DNA of 64,000 nucleotides from Candidatus Rokuibacteriota bacterium (GCA_016193045.1 JACPSW010000012.1:34977-98976); one strand, 5' to 3'. Positions 34,964-44,280 are shown, counted from the first letter of the stretch. Translations and numbers: made by a program. Notes: generated from the letters alone by a model not told the origin.

Positions 34964-36250
34964 GTGTCACTGCGCCTCGGCCTCCTGCTCGCCCTCCTCT
35001 TCGGTGCCCTCGTCGCGTACCTCACCTCGCTGAACACCGGGCGCGTCCGACTCTCGCTCTCGCCGGACTGGCAGTACGATGTTCCGCTGATGGCGCTGGT
35101 GGTGGGCGCCTTCCTCGGGGGCGCGTGCCTCGCCCTCCTCCTGACCCTGCTGCGCGATCTGAGCCGGACGTTCCGGGATTACACGATCGCGCGCCGCGCG
35201 CGGCGGGAGGAGAGTCTCGCCGAGCTCTACCATCGCGGGGTGGACGCCCAGCTGGCGGGGAAGCCGGCGGCCGCCGCCGAGGCCTACGGGGAGCTCCTCG
35301 CCCGCGAGCCGGGACACGCCGAAGCGCACTTGCGGCTCGGCGAACTGGCCCGCGCGCGGAACGATCACCAGGCGGCGCTGGATCATCACCTCCAGGCGCT
35401 CCGGAGCGAAGAGCGTGCGGACACGCTCCTGGCCGTCGCCCTGGACTACCAGCGGGCGGGGCGTCTCGACGAGGCCCTGGCGACCTACCGGCGGATCGTC
35501 GAGCGCGACCGCACCCACCTGACGGCCCTCAGGGCCATCCGCGATCTGACGCTCCAGCAGGGGCGGTGGAGCGACGCGCTGGGGGCCCAGCAGCGGCTGG
35601 TGGATCTCGTCGCGGAGGCCGAGCGGCCCGCGGAGCTCGACTGGCTCGCCGGCGTCCACTACGAGGTCGGCAAGCGCCTCCTCGCCGACGGCAAGCCGCA
35701 GGAGGCCCTGAGCCAGTTCAAGGAGTCGCTCCGGGCGAATCGGGGGTTCCTTCCGGCCCACGTCGCCCAGGGCGATGCCGCCCTCAAGGCGGGCGACCAG
35801 CGGGAGGCCATCCGAGGCTGGGAACGGGCGCTGGAAATCTTCCCGGCGCCGATCCTCCTGCGCCGGCTGGAGGAACGGTACCGCGCCGAGGGGCGGCCGA
35901 GCCGCATGATCGCGCTCTACCAGGACGCCCTGGCCCGCGCCCCCCAGGATCTGGCGCTGGCCTTCGCCCTGGGACGGGTGTACTTCGAACTGGAAATGCT
36001 CGACGAGGCCGCTGATCAGTTTCAAAAGGTGGAGGTGCGGACCCCGGATTTCGCGCCGCTGCACGCCTACCTCGGCGCGATCTTCGAGCGTCGGGGACAG
36101 GGCGCCGACGCCTTCCAGGAATACCGACGCGCCCTCGCGCTGACGCAGAGCTTCGAGTGGCCGCATCGATGCTCGGCCTGCGGCCTCGCCCACGCCCGCT
36201 GGCAGGACCGTTGCCCGGGCTGCGGACGCTGGAACACCTCCCAGCCCTGA
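34964..36250 (+). CDS. LapA-LapB fusion: membrane anchor, TPR repeats and rubredoxin-like zinc ribbon
   Basis: This 428-residue protein joins two proteins usually encoded separately. Residues 1-75 (RLGLLLALLFGALVAYLTSL, a short beta segment, then PLMALVVGAFLGGACLALLL) match LapA/DUF1049. From about 80 to 395 there are tetratricopeptide repeats (LYHRGVDAQLAGKPAAAAEA, LALAFALGRVYFELEMLDEA). The end is a zinc ribbon, HRCSACGLAHARWQDRCPGCG, as in LapB/YciM. In E. coli LapB brings LpxC to FtsH and sets LPS levels. A similar role here is inferred from architecture. The start is GTG at 34964. Confidence 0.87.
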   Translation: MSLRLGLLLALLFGALVAYLTSLNTGRVRLSLSPDWQYDVPLMALVVGAFLGGACLALLLTLLRDLSRTFRDYTIARRARREESLAELYHRGVDAQLAGKPAAAAEAYGELLAREPGHAEAHLRLGELARARNDHQAALDHHLQALRSEERADTLLAVALDYQRAGRLDEALATYRRIVERDRTHLTALRAIRDLTLQQGRWSDALGAQQRLVDLVAEAERPAELDWLAGVHYEVGKRLLADGKPQEALSQFKESLRANRGFLPAHVAQGDAALKAGDQREAIRGWERALEIFPAPILLRRLEERYRAEGRPSRMIALYQDALARAPQDLALAFALGRVYFELEMLDEAADQFQKVEVRTPDFAPLHAYLGAIFERRGQGADAFQEYRRALALTQSFEWPHRCSACGLAHARWQDRCPGCGRWNTSQP

Positions 36251-36260
36251 CTCGCTTTCC

Positions 36261-36998
36261 TTGTGGAAGGAGTGGGCCCTCGCCTTCGTCGATCTGCTCT
36301 TCCCCCCCTTCTGCCCGCTCTGCCGCGCGCGCCTCGACGAGGGGCGCCGGGATCCGCTCTGCGGGCCCTGCTGGGACGGGTTGGAGCGGCTTTCCCCGCC
36401 GTACTGCCGCACCTGCGGCCGCCCGTTCCCGGCCTTTGACCCGGGACGGCCCGTCGAGGGGTCCCCCTGCGAGCCGTGCCGTCGCCGGCGCCCGCCCTTT
36501 GGCTACGCTCGGGCCGCGGCGGTCTTCGGCGAGCGCGTGAGGGAGGCGGTGCACGCGCTGAAGTTCGACGGGAAGACGGCGCTGGCCCGCCCGCTGGGCG
36601 ACCTCTTGGCAGAGGCCGGCGCCGCGACGCTTGCCGTCGGCACGGTCGATTGCCTGGTGCCCGTTCCCCTGCACCCGTCGCGCGAGGCCGCGCGGGGGTT
36701 CAACCAGTCGGTCCTCCTGGCGAACCGGGTCGGCCGCCGGTGGGGGGTGCCGGTCGAGCCGAGGGCCCTCCGGCGCCGGCGTCCCACGCTGCCGCAGACG
36801 GACTTGGACGCCGAGCGGCGCCGCGCCAACGTCCGCGGCGCCTTCACGCTGTCCCGGCCGGCGGCGGTGGAGGGCCGGCACGTGCTGCTGATCGACGACG
36901 TCTTCACCACGGGGGCGACCGTCGCGGAGTGCGCCCGCGTGCTGCTCGCGGCGGGCGCCAGGGCCGTCGGGGTCCTCACCCTCGCGCGCGTTCCATAG
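36261..36998 (+). CDS. comF: ComF family phosphoribosyltransferase-like protein
   Basis: This 245-residue protein has N-terminal zinc-finger Cys pairs (CPLCRARL, CGPCW, CRTCGRPF, CEPCRRRR) and a phosphoribosyltransferase domain with PVPLHPSREAARGFNQS and the PRPP loop VLLIDDVFTTGATVAEC. ComF proteins take part in DNA uptake or recombination-linked processes, though the reaction is not settled. A TTG start at 36261 lies 11 bases after the lapAB stop. The gapA promoter follows. Confidence 0.92.
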   Translation: MWKEWALAFVDLLFPPFCPLCRARLDEGRRDPLCGPCWDGLERLSPPYCRTCGRPFPAFDPGRPVEGSPCEPCRRRRPPFGYARAAAVFGERVREAVHALKFDGKTALARPLGDLLAEAGAATLAVGTVDCLVPVPLHPSREAARGFNQSVLLANRVGRRWGVPVEPRALRRRRPTLPQTDLDAERRRANVRGAFTLSRPAAVEGRHVLLIDDVFTTGATVAECARVLLAAGARAVGVLTLARVP

Positions 36999-37004
36999 AG
37001 ACCA

Positions 37005-37034
37005 TTGACGGTCTCGTTGGCCCCCCCTTATAAT
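37005..37034 (+). promoter_or_regulatory. Strong promoter of the glycolytic operon
   Basis: TTGACG (37005-37010), 18 bases including a C-tract, then a perfect TATAAT (37029-37034). The leader is about 45 bases and carries AAAGGGAG before the gapA ATG at 37087. This is the best consensus promoter in the window. Confidence 0.75.
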
Positions 37035-37086
37035 GTCTTCCCCGGTTGCCACGTAACCTTCGCGTCTTGACAAAGGGAGTCGCCAC

Positions 37087-38091
37087 ATGGGCGTTCGGGT
37101 CGGTGTCAACGGCTTTGGACGGATCGGTCGGGTGTTCTTCCGGGCCGCCCTCGGAACCAAAGAGGTGGACGTGGTGGCGGTCAACGACCTGGCCGACGCC
37201 AAGACGCTTGGCCACCTGCTGAAGCACGACTCGGTCCACGGGACGCTGGCCGCCGAGGTGGTCGCCAAGGGCGACTCGATCTTCGTGGATGGCAAGGACG
37301 TCCGGGTCTGCTCGGTGAAGGACCCCGCGGCGCTGCCGTGGAAGGATCTGGGCGTGGACGTCGTGGTGGAATCCACCGGCCTCTTCCGGGACCGGGCGAC
37401 GTCCTCCAAGCATCTCACCGCGGGCGCCAAGAAGGTCGTCATCACGGCCCCGGCCAAGGACCCCGACGTCACCATCGTCCTCGGCGTCAACGAGTCGGTC
37501 TACGACCCCGCGCGCCACCACCTGGTGTCCAACGCCTCCTGCACGACCAACTGCCTGGCCACCGTGGCCCGTGTGCTGGTGGACCGCTTCGGTATCAAGC
37601 GGGGCTTCGCCTCCACGGTCCACGCCTACACCAACGACCAGCCGATCCTCGATTTCCCCCACAAGGACCTCCGGCGAGCGCGCGCGGCCGCGCTCTCGAT
37701 GATCCCCACGACGACCGGGGCGGCGACGGCGGTGGGGCTCGTCTTGCCCCAGCTCAAGGGGAAGCTCGACGGGATCGCCATCCGGGTGCCGACCGCCAAC
37801 GTGTCGGTCGTGGACCTGGTGGCGGAGCTCGAGCGGCCCGCCGGCGTCGAGGCGATCAACGGCGCCTTCCGCGCGGCGGCGGCCGGTCCCCTCCGCGGGA
37901 TCCTGGACGTCACCGACGAGGAGCTGGTCTCGTCGGATTTCAACGGCAACCCCCACTCGGCGATCGTGGATCTTCCCTCCACGGCGGTCGTGGAGGGGAC
38001 CCTCATCAAGGTCTTGGCCTGGTACGACAACGAGTGGGGGTACTCCTGCCGGATTCGCGATCTTATCCGCCTCATGGCGAAGTCGCTCTGA
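37087..38091 (+). CDS. gapA: Type I glyceraldehyde-3-phosphate dehydrogenase
   Basis: This glycolytic enzyme (334 residues) has RVGVNGFGRIGRVFFRAA binding NAD, the catalytic Cys in SNASCTTNCLA (about residue 153), and the C-terminal WYDNEWGYSCR. VVAVNDLADAKT carries an Asp after strand 2, favouring NAD over NADP. It is the first gene of gapA-pgk-tpiA-secG and has its own strong promoter. Confidence 0.98.
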   Translation: MGVRVGVNGFGRIGRVFFRAALGTKEVDVVAVNDLADAKTLGHLLKHDSVHGTLAAEVVAKGDSIFVDGKDVRVCSVKDPAALPWKDLGVDVVVESTGLFRDRATSSKHLTAGAKKVVITAPAKDPDVTIVLGVNESVYDPARHHLVSNASCTTNCLATVARVLVDRFGIKRGFASTVHAYTNDQPILDFPHKDLRRARAAALSMIPTTTGAATAVGLVLPQLKGKLDGIAIRVPTANVSVVDLVAELERPAGVEAINGAFRAAAAGPLRGILDVTDEELVSSDFNGNPHSAIVDLPSTAVVEGTLIKVLAWYDNEWGYSCRIRDLIRLMAKSL

Positions 38092-38113
38092 GCGCTCACC
38101 GGCGCGAGCCCAC

Positions 38114-39298
38114 ATGCCGAAGCTGAGCGTCGAGGATCTCGACCTCGCGGGCAAGCGCGTCTTCCTGCGCGTGGATCTGAACGTCCCGCTGGCGGAGGGG
38201 CAGGTCGCCGACGACACCCGGCTCCAGACCGCCCTCCCGACGCTTCTCTACTGCCTGAAGGCCGGGGCCGCCGTGATCCTCGCCTCTCACCTGGGGCGCC
38301 CCAAAGGGAAGCCCGACCCGAAGTACTCGCTGGCTCCGGTGGCCCGGCGCCTCGAGGAACGGCTGGGTCAGCCGGTTCCACTCGCTCCTGATTGCGTGGG
38401 CGAGGCCGTCGAAGCCCGGGCCCGGTCGCTCGAGCCCGGCCAGGTGCTCCTGCTCGAAAATCTCCGCTTCCATCCCGAAGAGGAGGCCAACGATCCCGTC
38501 TTTGCCGGGGCGCTCGCGAGGCTGGCAGATTGCTACGTCAACGACGCCTTCGCGGCGGCCCACCGCGCCCACGCTTCCATCGAGGCGATCACCCGGTCTC
38601 TGTCCCCGGCGGCCGCCGGTTTCCTCATGCGGCGGGAGCTGGAGGCGCTCGGCCGGATCCTCGAGCGGCCGGAGCGCCCGCTCGTGGCGATCCTGGGCGG
38701 CGCCAAGGTCTCCGACAAGCTCGCGCTGGTGGAGCATCTCCTCGAGAAGGTGGACACGCTCCTGATCGGCGGTGGCATGGCCTTCACCTTCCTCTCCGCC
38801 CTCGGCCATGGCGTCGGGCGCTCGCTGGTCGAGCCCGGGCGGATCGAGGTGGCGCGGCGGGTGCTGGCAGAGGCCAGCCGGCGCGGGAAATCGGTGGGGC
38901 TTCCCGTCGATGCCGTCGTGGCCGAGAGCCCCGAGAGCGTCGAGAGCCGCACCGTCGGCATCCGGGAGATGCCGGAGGACCTCATGGGGCTGGACATCGG
39001 TCCCCTGACCCTTGGGCGGTTCACTCAGGCGCTCGGCGGGGCCAAGACCGTCGTCTGGAACGGGCCCATGGGTGTCTTCGAGCGCCCGCTCTTCGCCCGG
39101 GGCACCGTGGAGCTCGCCCGGCGGGTGGCGGTGTGCGGGGCCTTCTCGGTGGTGGGGGGCGGCGACACGGTGGCCGCCGTCCAGCAGGCCGGGGTGGCCG
39201 AGAAGATCGGCTATCTGTCCACTGCCGGGGGCGCGTTCCTGGAGTTTCTCGAGGGGCGGGTCCTGCCGGGCGTGGCGGCCCTCGCGGAGCGCGCGTGA
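38114..39298 (+). CDS. pgk: Phosphoglycerate kinase
   Basis: This 394-residue kinase makes ATP from 1,3-bisphosphoglycerate. KRVFLRVDLNVPLAEGQVAD, SHLGRPKG and LLLENLRFHPEEE are N-terminal substrate motifs. ILGGAKVSDKL and VVWNGPMGVFE are shared by the family, and GGGDTVAAV is the nucleotide loop. The stop overlaps tpiA (TGATG). Confidence 0.97.
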   Translation: MPKLSVEDLDLAGKRVFLRVDLNVPLAEGQVADDTRLQTALPTLLYCLKAGAAVILASHLGRPKGKPDPKYSLAPVARRLEERLGQPVPLAPDCVGEAVEARARSLEPGQVLLLENLRFHPEEEANDPVFAGALARLADCYVNDAFAAAHRAHASIEAITRSLSPAAAGFLMRRELEALGRILERPERPLVAILGGAKVSDKLALVEHLLEKVDTLLIGGGMAFTFLSALGHGVGRSLVEPGRIEVARRVLAEASRRGKSVGLPVDAVVAESPESVESRTVGIREMPEDLMGLDIGPLTLGRFTQALGGAKTVVWNGPMGVFERPLFARGTVELARRVAVCGAFSVVGGGDTVAAVQQAGVAEKIGYLSTAGGAFLEFLEGRVLPGVAALAERA

Positions 39299-40077
39299 TG
39301 CGCACCCCGCTCGTCGTCGCGAACTGGAAGATGCACGGCACGCTGGGCGAGGCCCGAGCCCTGGCGGGCGCCGTGAGGGATGGCCTCAAGCGCCCGCGGG
39401 CGGAGGTCGTCCTGTGCCCGCCCTTCACCGCCCTCGCCGCCGTCGCCGAGGTCCTGGCCGGGTCGCCCATCGGACTCGGCGCCCAGAACTGTCACTGGGA
39501 AGCGCAGGGTGCCTTCACCGGCGAAGTCTCACCCGTCATGCTGGCGGAGCTCGGCTGCCGCCTGGTGATCGTCGGCCACTCGGAGCGGCGCCAGCACTTG
39601 GGCGAGACCGATGCGCAAGTCAACCGGAAGGTCCGGGCCGCTCTCGCCCATGGCCTCACGCCGCTCCTGTGCGTGGGGGAATCGGCCGACGAGCGGGGTC
39701 AGGGGTTGACCTTCACGGTCGTCGAGGGACAGCTGCGGGCGGGGCTCGGGGGGGTCTCGCCCGAAGACCTCGGACGGTGTATCGTGGCGTATGAGCCCCT
39801 CTGGGCGATCGGGACCGGGGTCAACGCCACGCCCGCTCAAGCCTCGGAGGTTCACGGCTACCTGCGGGGGCTTCTGTCTGAGCTGGCGTCCAAGGACGCG
39901 GCGCAGGCGATCCGGATCCTGTACGGGGGCAGCGTCAAGGCCGACAATGCGGGTGACCTCTGCCGGGAGCCGGAGATCGACGGCGCGCTCGTGGGGGGAG
40001 CCAGCCTCCAGGCACAGGCGTTCATCGCCATCGTCAGGAAGGCCGCGGTCGGCGGGGGCACCCACCCAAAGGAGTAA
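39298..40077 (+). CDS. tpiA: Triosephosphate isomerase
   Basis: This 259-residue TIM-barrel enzyme has catalytic Lys in VVANWKMHGT, His in IVGHSERRQH, Glu in VAYEPLWAIGTG and the phosphate loop ILYGGSVKADNA. The start at 39298 overlaps the pgk stop. The last 12 residues (VGGGTHPKE) are a non-conserved tail. secG follows after three bases. Confidence 0.97.
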   Translation: MRTPLVVANWKMHGTLGEARALAGAVRDGLKRPRAEVVLCPPFTALAAVAEVLAGSPIGLGAQNCHWEAQGAFTGEVSPVMLAELGCRLVIVGHSERRQHLGETDAQVNRKVRAALAHGLTPLLCVGESADERGQGLTFTVVEGQLRAGLGGVSPEDLGRCIVAYEPLWAIGTGVNATPAQASEVHGYLRGLLSELASKDAAQAIRILYGGSVKADNAGDLCREPEIDGALVGGASLQAQAFIAIVRKAAVGGGTHPKE

Positions 40078-40080
40078 GGT

Positions 40081-40380
40081 GTGTATACTCTGCTCGTCGT
40101 GATCCACGTGATCGTCAGCCTCGCCATCATCGCGATCGTGCTGCTCCAGGCCGGCAAGGGCGCCGACATCGGCTCGGCCTTCGGCGGCGCGGGCAGCCAG
40201 ACGGTCTTCGGCTCCATGGGAACGCCCACGCTCCTCGGCAAGATCACGACGGTGGTGGCCATCGTGTTCATGCTGACCTCCGTCAGCCTCGCCATGATGG
40301 CGTCCCGCCGGGCGGCCTCCGTCATGACCCAGCCCGCTCCCGTCCAGCAGCCCGCGCCATCGCCGGCGGGTCAGAAGTGA
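40081..40380 (+). CDS. secG: Preprotein translocase subunit SecG
   Basis: This 99-residue SecYEG partner has two helices (LLVVIHVIVSLAIIAIVLLQ and ITTVVAIVFMLTSVSLAMMA) around the family loop GKGADIGSAFGGAGSQTVFG. The C-terminus is a Pro/Gln-rich tail. The GTG start at 40081 is within an AAGGAGTAAGGT ribosome site region. tpiA-secG linkage is widespread; here its stop overlaps the following lipoprotein gene. Confidence 0.95.
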   Translation: MYTLLVVIHVIVSLAIIAIVLLQAGKGADIGSAFGGAGSQTVFGSMGTPTLLGKITTVVAIVFMLTSVSLAMMASRRAASVMTQPAPVQQPAPSPAGQK

Positions 40381-42026
40381 AGCGGCCCGCCGCGCCCTTC
40401 CTGCTCGTCGCGGCCGCGCTGGTCGCGCTGGCGGGGTGCGGCGGCGACGTGGAGGGGAAGGGCGAAGCCCGCGCGTCGGCGGCGCCGCCGGCCTACGGGG
40501 ACACCTTCGTGGAGGCCTCCATCGGCGACATCCAGGGCCTGATCCCCAACATCACCTCGGACGGCGCCTCCCACGAGATCGGCAACCTGATCTACGACGG
40601 GCTCGTCAAGCGCGACAAGGACTTGAGCCTTGTCCCCAGCCTCGCCCAAGCCTGGGATCTCTCCAAGGATTGTCTGACCCTGACCTTCAAGCTCCGGAAG
40701 GATGCGAAGTGGCACGACGGGTGGCTGTTCACCGCGGACGACGTGCGCTTCACCTACGAGACCATGATCCATCCCAAGACCCCGACGGCATACAAAGAGG
40801 ATTTCCTCCAGGTCAAGGATGTCGAGGTCCTCGACCCATTCACCGTCCGCATCACGTACCCCAAGCCCTTCGCCCAGGCGCTGGAGACCTGGGGCATCTG
40901 GATGCTCCCCCGCCACCAGCTGGCCGGGTACGTTCAGGCGGGGGTCCTGCGCGAGGCGCCGCAGAACCGCCACCCGGTGGGGAACGGCCCGTACCGGTTC
41001 GTGGAATGGAAGAGCGGGGAGAAGGTCGTCCTGGTGGCCAACCCGGACTACTTCGAGGGCCGGCCATACCTCTCGCGGATCGTGTACCGGATCATCCCCA
41101 GCCAATCCACGATCTTCCTCGAGCTGAAGGCCAGGGGCGTGGACTACGTCGGCAGTCTCACCGCGATTCAGTTCGTGCGCCAGACCAACTACCCCGCGTT
41201 CCGCAAGGCCTTCAACAAGTACGAGTACCCGGCCAACGTCTACACCTATTTCGGGTTCAACCTCAAGGACCCTCGCTTCGCCGACCGCCGTGTTCGGCAG
41301 GGCTTCGCCCACGCGATCAACAAGCAGGAGTTGATCGATGGGGTCATCCTCGGGAAGGGCCGGGAGGCCACGGGGCCCTACAAGCCCGGAACCTGGGCCT
41401 ACAACCCCGACGTCGCGCGGTACCCGTATAACCCCGCCCGGGCCAAGCAGCTGCTCGCCGAGGCGGGGTGGAAGGACACGGACGGCGACGGGATTGTGGA
41501 CAAGGGCGGCCAGCCGTTCGCCTTCACGATCCTGACCAACCAGGGGAACGAGGAGCGAAAGAAGATCGCCGAGATCATCCAGCAGCGGCTCCGGGAGATC
41601 GGTGTGGCCGCGGAGATCCGCACGCTGGAATGGGCTTCCTTCATCAAGGAGTTCATCAGGAAGCGACGCTACGAGGCGATCATCCTGGGCTGGGGGATCG
41701 GTCTCGATCCCGACCAGTTCGACGTGTGGCATTCCTCCAAGACCGGGCCCGACGAGCTGAACCACATCTCCTACGCGAACCCGGAGGCGGACCGGATGCT
41801 GGAGCAGGGCCGCGCGTTCTGCCAGCGCGAGGAGCGCAAGAAGTACTACGAGCGGTTCCAGGAGATCCTGGCGGAGGACCAGCCCATCGTGTTCCTCTAT
41901 TTCCGGGACGCCCTGCCGGTCGTGTCCTCGCGCGTGCATGGGATCGAGCCATCGCCGAACGGGATCATCTACAACTTCAACAAGTGGTACGTCCCGAAAG
42001 AGCGGCAGCGGTACACCCCCGGCTAG
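40377..42026 (+). CDS. Peptide/nickel-type ABC transporter substrate-binding lipoprotein
   Basis: This 549-residue SBP_bac_5 family receptor has a lipoprotein signal with lipobox LVALAGC (Cys about residue 21), so it is anchored to a membrane. EIGNLIYDGLVKRDKDLSLV, AKWHDGWLFTADDVRFTYE and NGPYRFVEWKSGEKVVLVAN are canonical blocks. The GTG start overlaps the secG stop, so it is co-transcribed with the glycolytic operon. The ligand (peptide, sugar or metal complex) cannot be told from sequence. Confidence 0.94.
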   Translation: MKRPAAPFLLVAAALVALAGCGGDVEGKGEARASAAPPAYGDTFVEASIGDIQGLIPNITSDGASHEIGNLIYDGLVKRDKDLSLVPSLAQAWDLSKDCLTLTFKLRKDAKWHDGWLFTADDVRFTYETMIHPKTPTAYKEDFLQVKDVEVLDPFTVRITYPKPFAQALETWGIWMLPRHQLAGYVQAGVLREAPQNRHPVGNGPYRFVEWKSGEKVVLVANPDYFEGRPYLSRIVYRIIPSQSTIFLELKARGVDYVGSLTAIQFVRQTNYPAFRKAFNKYEYPANVYTYFGFNLKDPRFADRRVRQGFAHAINKQELIDGVILGKGREATGPYKPGTWAYNPDVARYPYNPARAKQLLAEAGWKDTDGDGIVDKGGQPFAFTILTNQGNEERKKIAEIIQQRLREIGVAAEIRTLEWASFIKEFIRKRRYEAIILGWGIGLDPDQFDVWHSSKTGPDELNHISYANPEADRMLEQGRAFCQREERKKYYERFQEILAEDQPIVFLYFRDALPVVSSRVHGIEPSPNGIIYNFNKWYVPKERQRYTPG

Positions 42027-43019
42027 ATGCTCCTCTACGCCCTCCGCCGGCTTGCGCTGGCCGTCCCGCTCCTGATCGGCATCACCTTCATCTCGTTCTT
42101 CGTGATCCAGCTCGCCCCGGGTGGGCCGTTCGATTTCCTCATCAACCCCGACCTCGGCAGGATAGATCCGAACATCATCAAGGCGCTCCAGGCGGAATTC
42201 GGCCTGGACCAGCCGCTCCACATCCAGTACTGGAGGTGGCTCACGCGGATCGCGGTGCTCGACTTCGGCCGCTCCTTCGCCCCCGACGGCAAGCCGGTCC
42301 TCCAGAAGATCGGCGAGCGCCTCCCCATCACCCTTTTCCTGAACATCATCGAGATGCTGATCATCCTGGCGCTGGCGGTGCCGATCGGGGTCCTCTCGGC
42401 GACCCGCCAGTACTCGGTCTTCGACAAGGTCACCACGGTGTTCGTCTTCGTGGGGTTCGCGACCCCGGACTTCTGGCTCGCCGTCTTGCTGCAGATCCTG
42501 TTCGGCATCCAGCTCGGCTGGCTGCCCATCTCCGGCCTCCGCGACTTCAACTGGGAGTACCTGTCCTTCTGGAAGCAGCAGCGGGACTTCGCCGGCCACC
42601 TGATCCTGCCGATCACGGTGGCCACGTTCGGCGGGCTCGCGGGCTTCTCCCGCTACATGAGGCAGAGCATGCTGGAAGTGGTCAGGCAGGAGTACGTCCA
42701 GACGGCGCGGGCCAAGGGGCTTTCGGAGCAGGCCGTGATCGGCAAGCACGCGCTCCGGAACGCGCTTCTCCCGGTGGTGACGATCCTGGGTCTGTCGCTG
42801 CCGGGGCTGGTCGGGGGCAGCATCATCGTCGAGTGGATCTTCGCCATTCCGGGAATGGGCCAGCTGATGGTCCAGGCGGTCTTCTCCCGCGACTACCCGG
42901 TGATCATGGGGAACCTGGTCATCGTGTCCACCCTCACGCTCGTTGCCAACCTTCTGGCCGACGTCTCCTACGGGCTGGTGGACCCGCGCATCCGGGTCGG
43001 CCGCCGCATGAGACGGTGA
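42027..43019 (+). CDS. Peptide/nickel-type ABC transporter permease, DppB type
   Basis: This 330-residue inner-membrane permease has ALRRLALAVPLLIGITFISF and IQLAPGGPFD, the DppB N-terminus. GLDQPLHIQYWRWLTRI and the EAA coupling loop QEYVQTARAKGLSEQAVIGK with HALRNALLPVVT follow. It starts directly after the receptor stop. The partner permease follows after four bases. The two ATPases usual for this family are not in the window. Confidence 0.95.
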   Translation: MLLYALRRLALAVPLLIGITFISFFVIQLAPGGPFDFLINPDLGRIDPNIIKALQAEFGLDQPLHIQYWRWLTRIAVLDFGRSFAPDGKPVLQKIGERLPITLFLNIIEMLIILALAVPIGVLSATRQYSVFDKVTTVFVFVGFATPDFWLAVLLQILFGIQLGWLPISGLRDFNWEYLSFWKQQRDFAGHLILPITVATFGGLAGFSRYMRQSMLEVVRQEYVQTARAKGLSEQAVIGKHALRNALLPVVTILGLSLPGLVGGSIIVEWIFAIPGMGQLMVQAVFSRDYPVIMGNLVIVSTLTLVANLLADVSYGLVDPRIRVGRRMRR

Positions 43020-43023
43020 CGCG

Positions 43024-43914
43024 ATGCCCCCGCGCGCCCGCGGCGAGATCCGGCTGTTCTGGCGAACATTCTCCCGCAACCAGCTCGCCTGCGCGGGCGG
43101 AGTGGTCGTGGCGGTGTTGGTGCTCATGGCGGTATTCGCGCCCGTTCTGGCCCCCTACGATCCCTATCGCGTCCAGCCAGACGTGACGAAGATCCTCCAG
43201 CCCCCCTCCCGCGTGCACCTGCTCGGCACGGACCAGATCGGCCGGGACGTCCTGTCGCGCATCCTCTACGGCGCGCGGGTGTCGCTGGCGGTCGGCTTCG
43301 TCTCGATGGGCATCGCGACGATCATCGGCGTGCTGCTGGGGTCCATGTCCGGCTACCACGGCGGGGTCGTGGACGGCGTGATCATGCGCCTCGTGGACCT
43401 GATGCTCGTCTTCCCCCGCTTCTTCCTCCTGCTCGCCGTCCTGGCCTTTCTCCAGCCGTCGATCTGGACCATCATGGCGGTGATCGGGTTCACCGGGTGG
43501 ATGGGAGTCGCCCGCCTGGTCCGCGCCGAATTTCTGTCCCTCAAGGAGCGCGAGTTTGTGATCTGGTCGCAGTCCATCGGGGCGAGCGCGTTCCGGATCA
43601 TCTGGCGGCACATCCTCCCCAACGCGATGCCCCCGGTGCTCGTGGCCATGACGCTCGGGATTCCCGCCGCCATCCTCACCGAATCGGGGCTCTCCTTCCT
43701 CGGCCTCGGCGTCCAGCCCCCGTACGCCACGTGGGGGAACATTTTGAACGACGGCCAGGGCTACATCGAGATCGCGTGGTGGCTCTCGCTCTACCCGGGC
43801 CTGGCGATCCTCATCACCGTCCTCTGCTACAACCTGCTGGGCGAGGGGATCCGGGACGCCCTGGACCCGCGCCTGCGCCAGGCCATCGGCCGCTTCGTCC
43901 GATGGGGGAGGTAA
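43024..43914 (+). CDS. Peptide/nickel-type ABC transporter permease, DppC type
   Basis: This 296-residue permease has LLGTDQIGRDVLSRILYGAR (family signature), LRLVDLMLVFPRFFLLLAV-like helices, and the EAA loop SIGASAFRIIWRHILPNAMP. It ends LRQAIGRFVRWGR. Downstream, instead of ATPase genes, lies a truncated IS3 transposase on the opposite strand. Either the ATPases are encoded elsewhere or they were lost to that insertion. Confidence 0.95.
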   Translation: MPPRARGEIRLFWRTFSRNQLACAGGVVVAVLVLMAVFAPVLAPYDPYRVQPDVTKILQPPSRVHLLGTDQIGRDVLSRILYGARVSLAVGFVSMGIATIIGVLLGSMSGYHGGVVDGVIMRLVDLMLVFPRFFLLLAVLAFLQPSIWTIMAVIGFTGWMGVARLVRAEFLSLKEREFVIWSQSIGASAFRIIWRHILPNAMPPVLVAMTLGIPAAILTESGLSFLGLGVQPPYATWGNILNDGQGYIEIAWWLSLYPGLAILITVLCYNLLGEGIRDALDPRLRQAIGRFVRWGR

Positions 43915-43926
43915 GCGCGGGGACGG

Positions 43927-44280
43927 TGATGTCACAACTCCAGACCTGATCGGGCCCCGTCGCAAGCAACTCCGGCTTGTGGTACGCCGGGTGCCGGAGC
44001 TGATTGCGGCGCTCGCGGACTTCCGCGTTGGCCGCGAGCACCCGGTACATCGTGCGGATCGAACACGGCGGCACCTGGCCGGCGTCGAGCACCTGGGCCC
44101 AGACCTGCGCCGGGGGCAGATCGACGAACCGGTTCTCATGGAGCAGGGCCAAGACCGCTTCGCGATCGGCAGCCGTCAACGCCTGCGCCGGCGCGCGCCG
44201 GGGCCGCGGCGCGGCCGGCCCCGGCGGCGGGGTGGCCCGCCGGGCCGTCGGCTGTGGCGGAGAACAAAACCCTCCGGATC
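43927..44280 (-). pseudogene. Truncated IS3-family transposase (orfB)
   Basis: On the minus strand the frame reads ALTAADREAVLALLHENRFV, PAQVWAQVLDAG, CSIRTMYRVLAANAEVRERR, HPAYHKPELLATGPDQVWSC, then stops matching just at the first Asp of the DDE integrase core (DIT). This is the N-terminal helix-turn-helix and linker of an IS3 orfB product. The catalytic domain is missing, and no inverted repeats are clear. It lies against the end of the dppC-like gene. Confidence 0.75.

Noticed and set aside
40371..43127. Long open frame (918 codons) on the minus strand opposite secG and the ABC transporter genes
   Set aside because: It mirrors well-supported plus-strand genes, is rich in Arg, Asp, Glu, Gly and Val as GC-rich antisense frames are, and shows no family motif.
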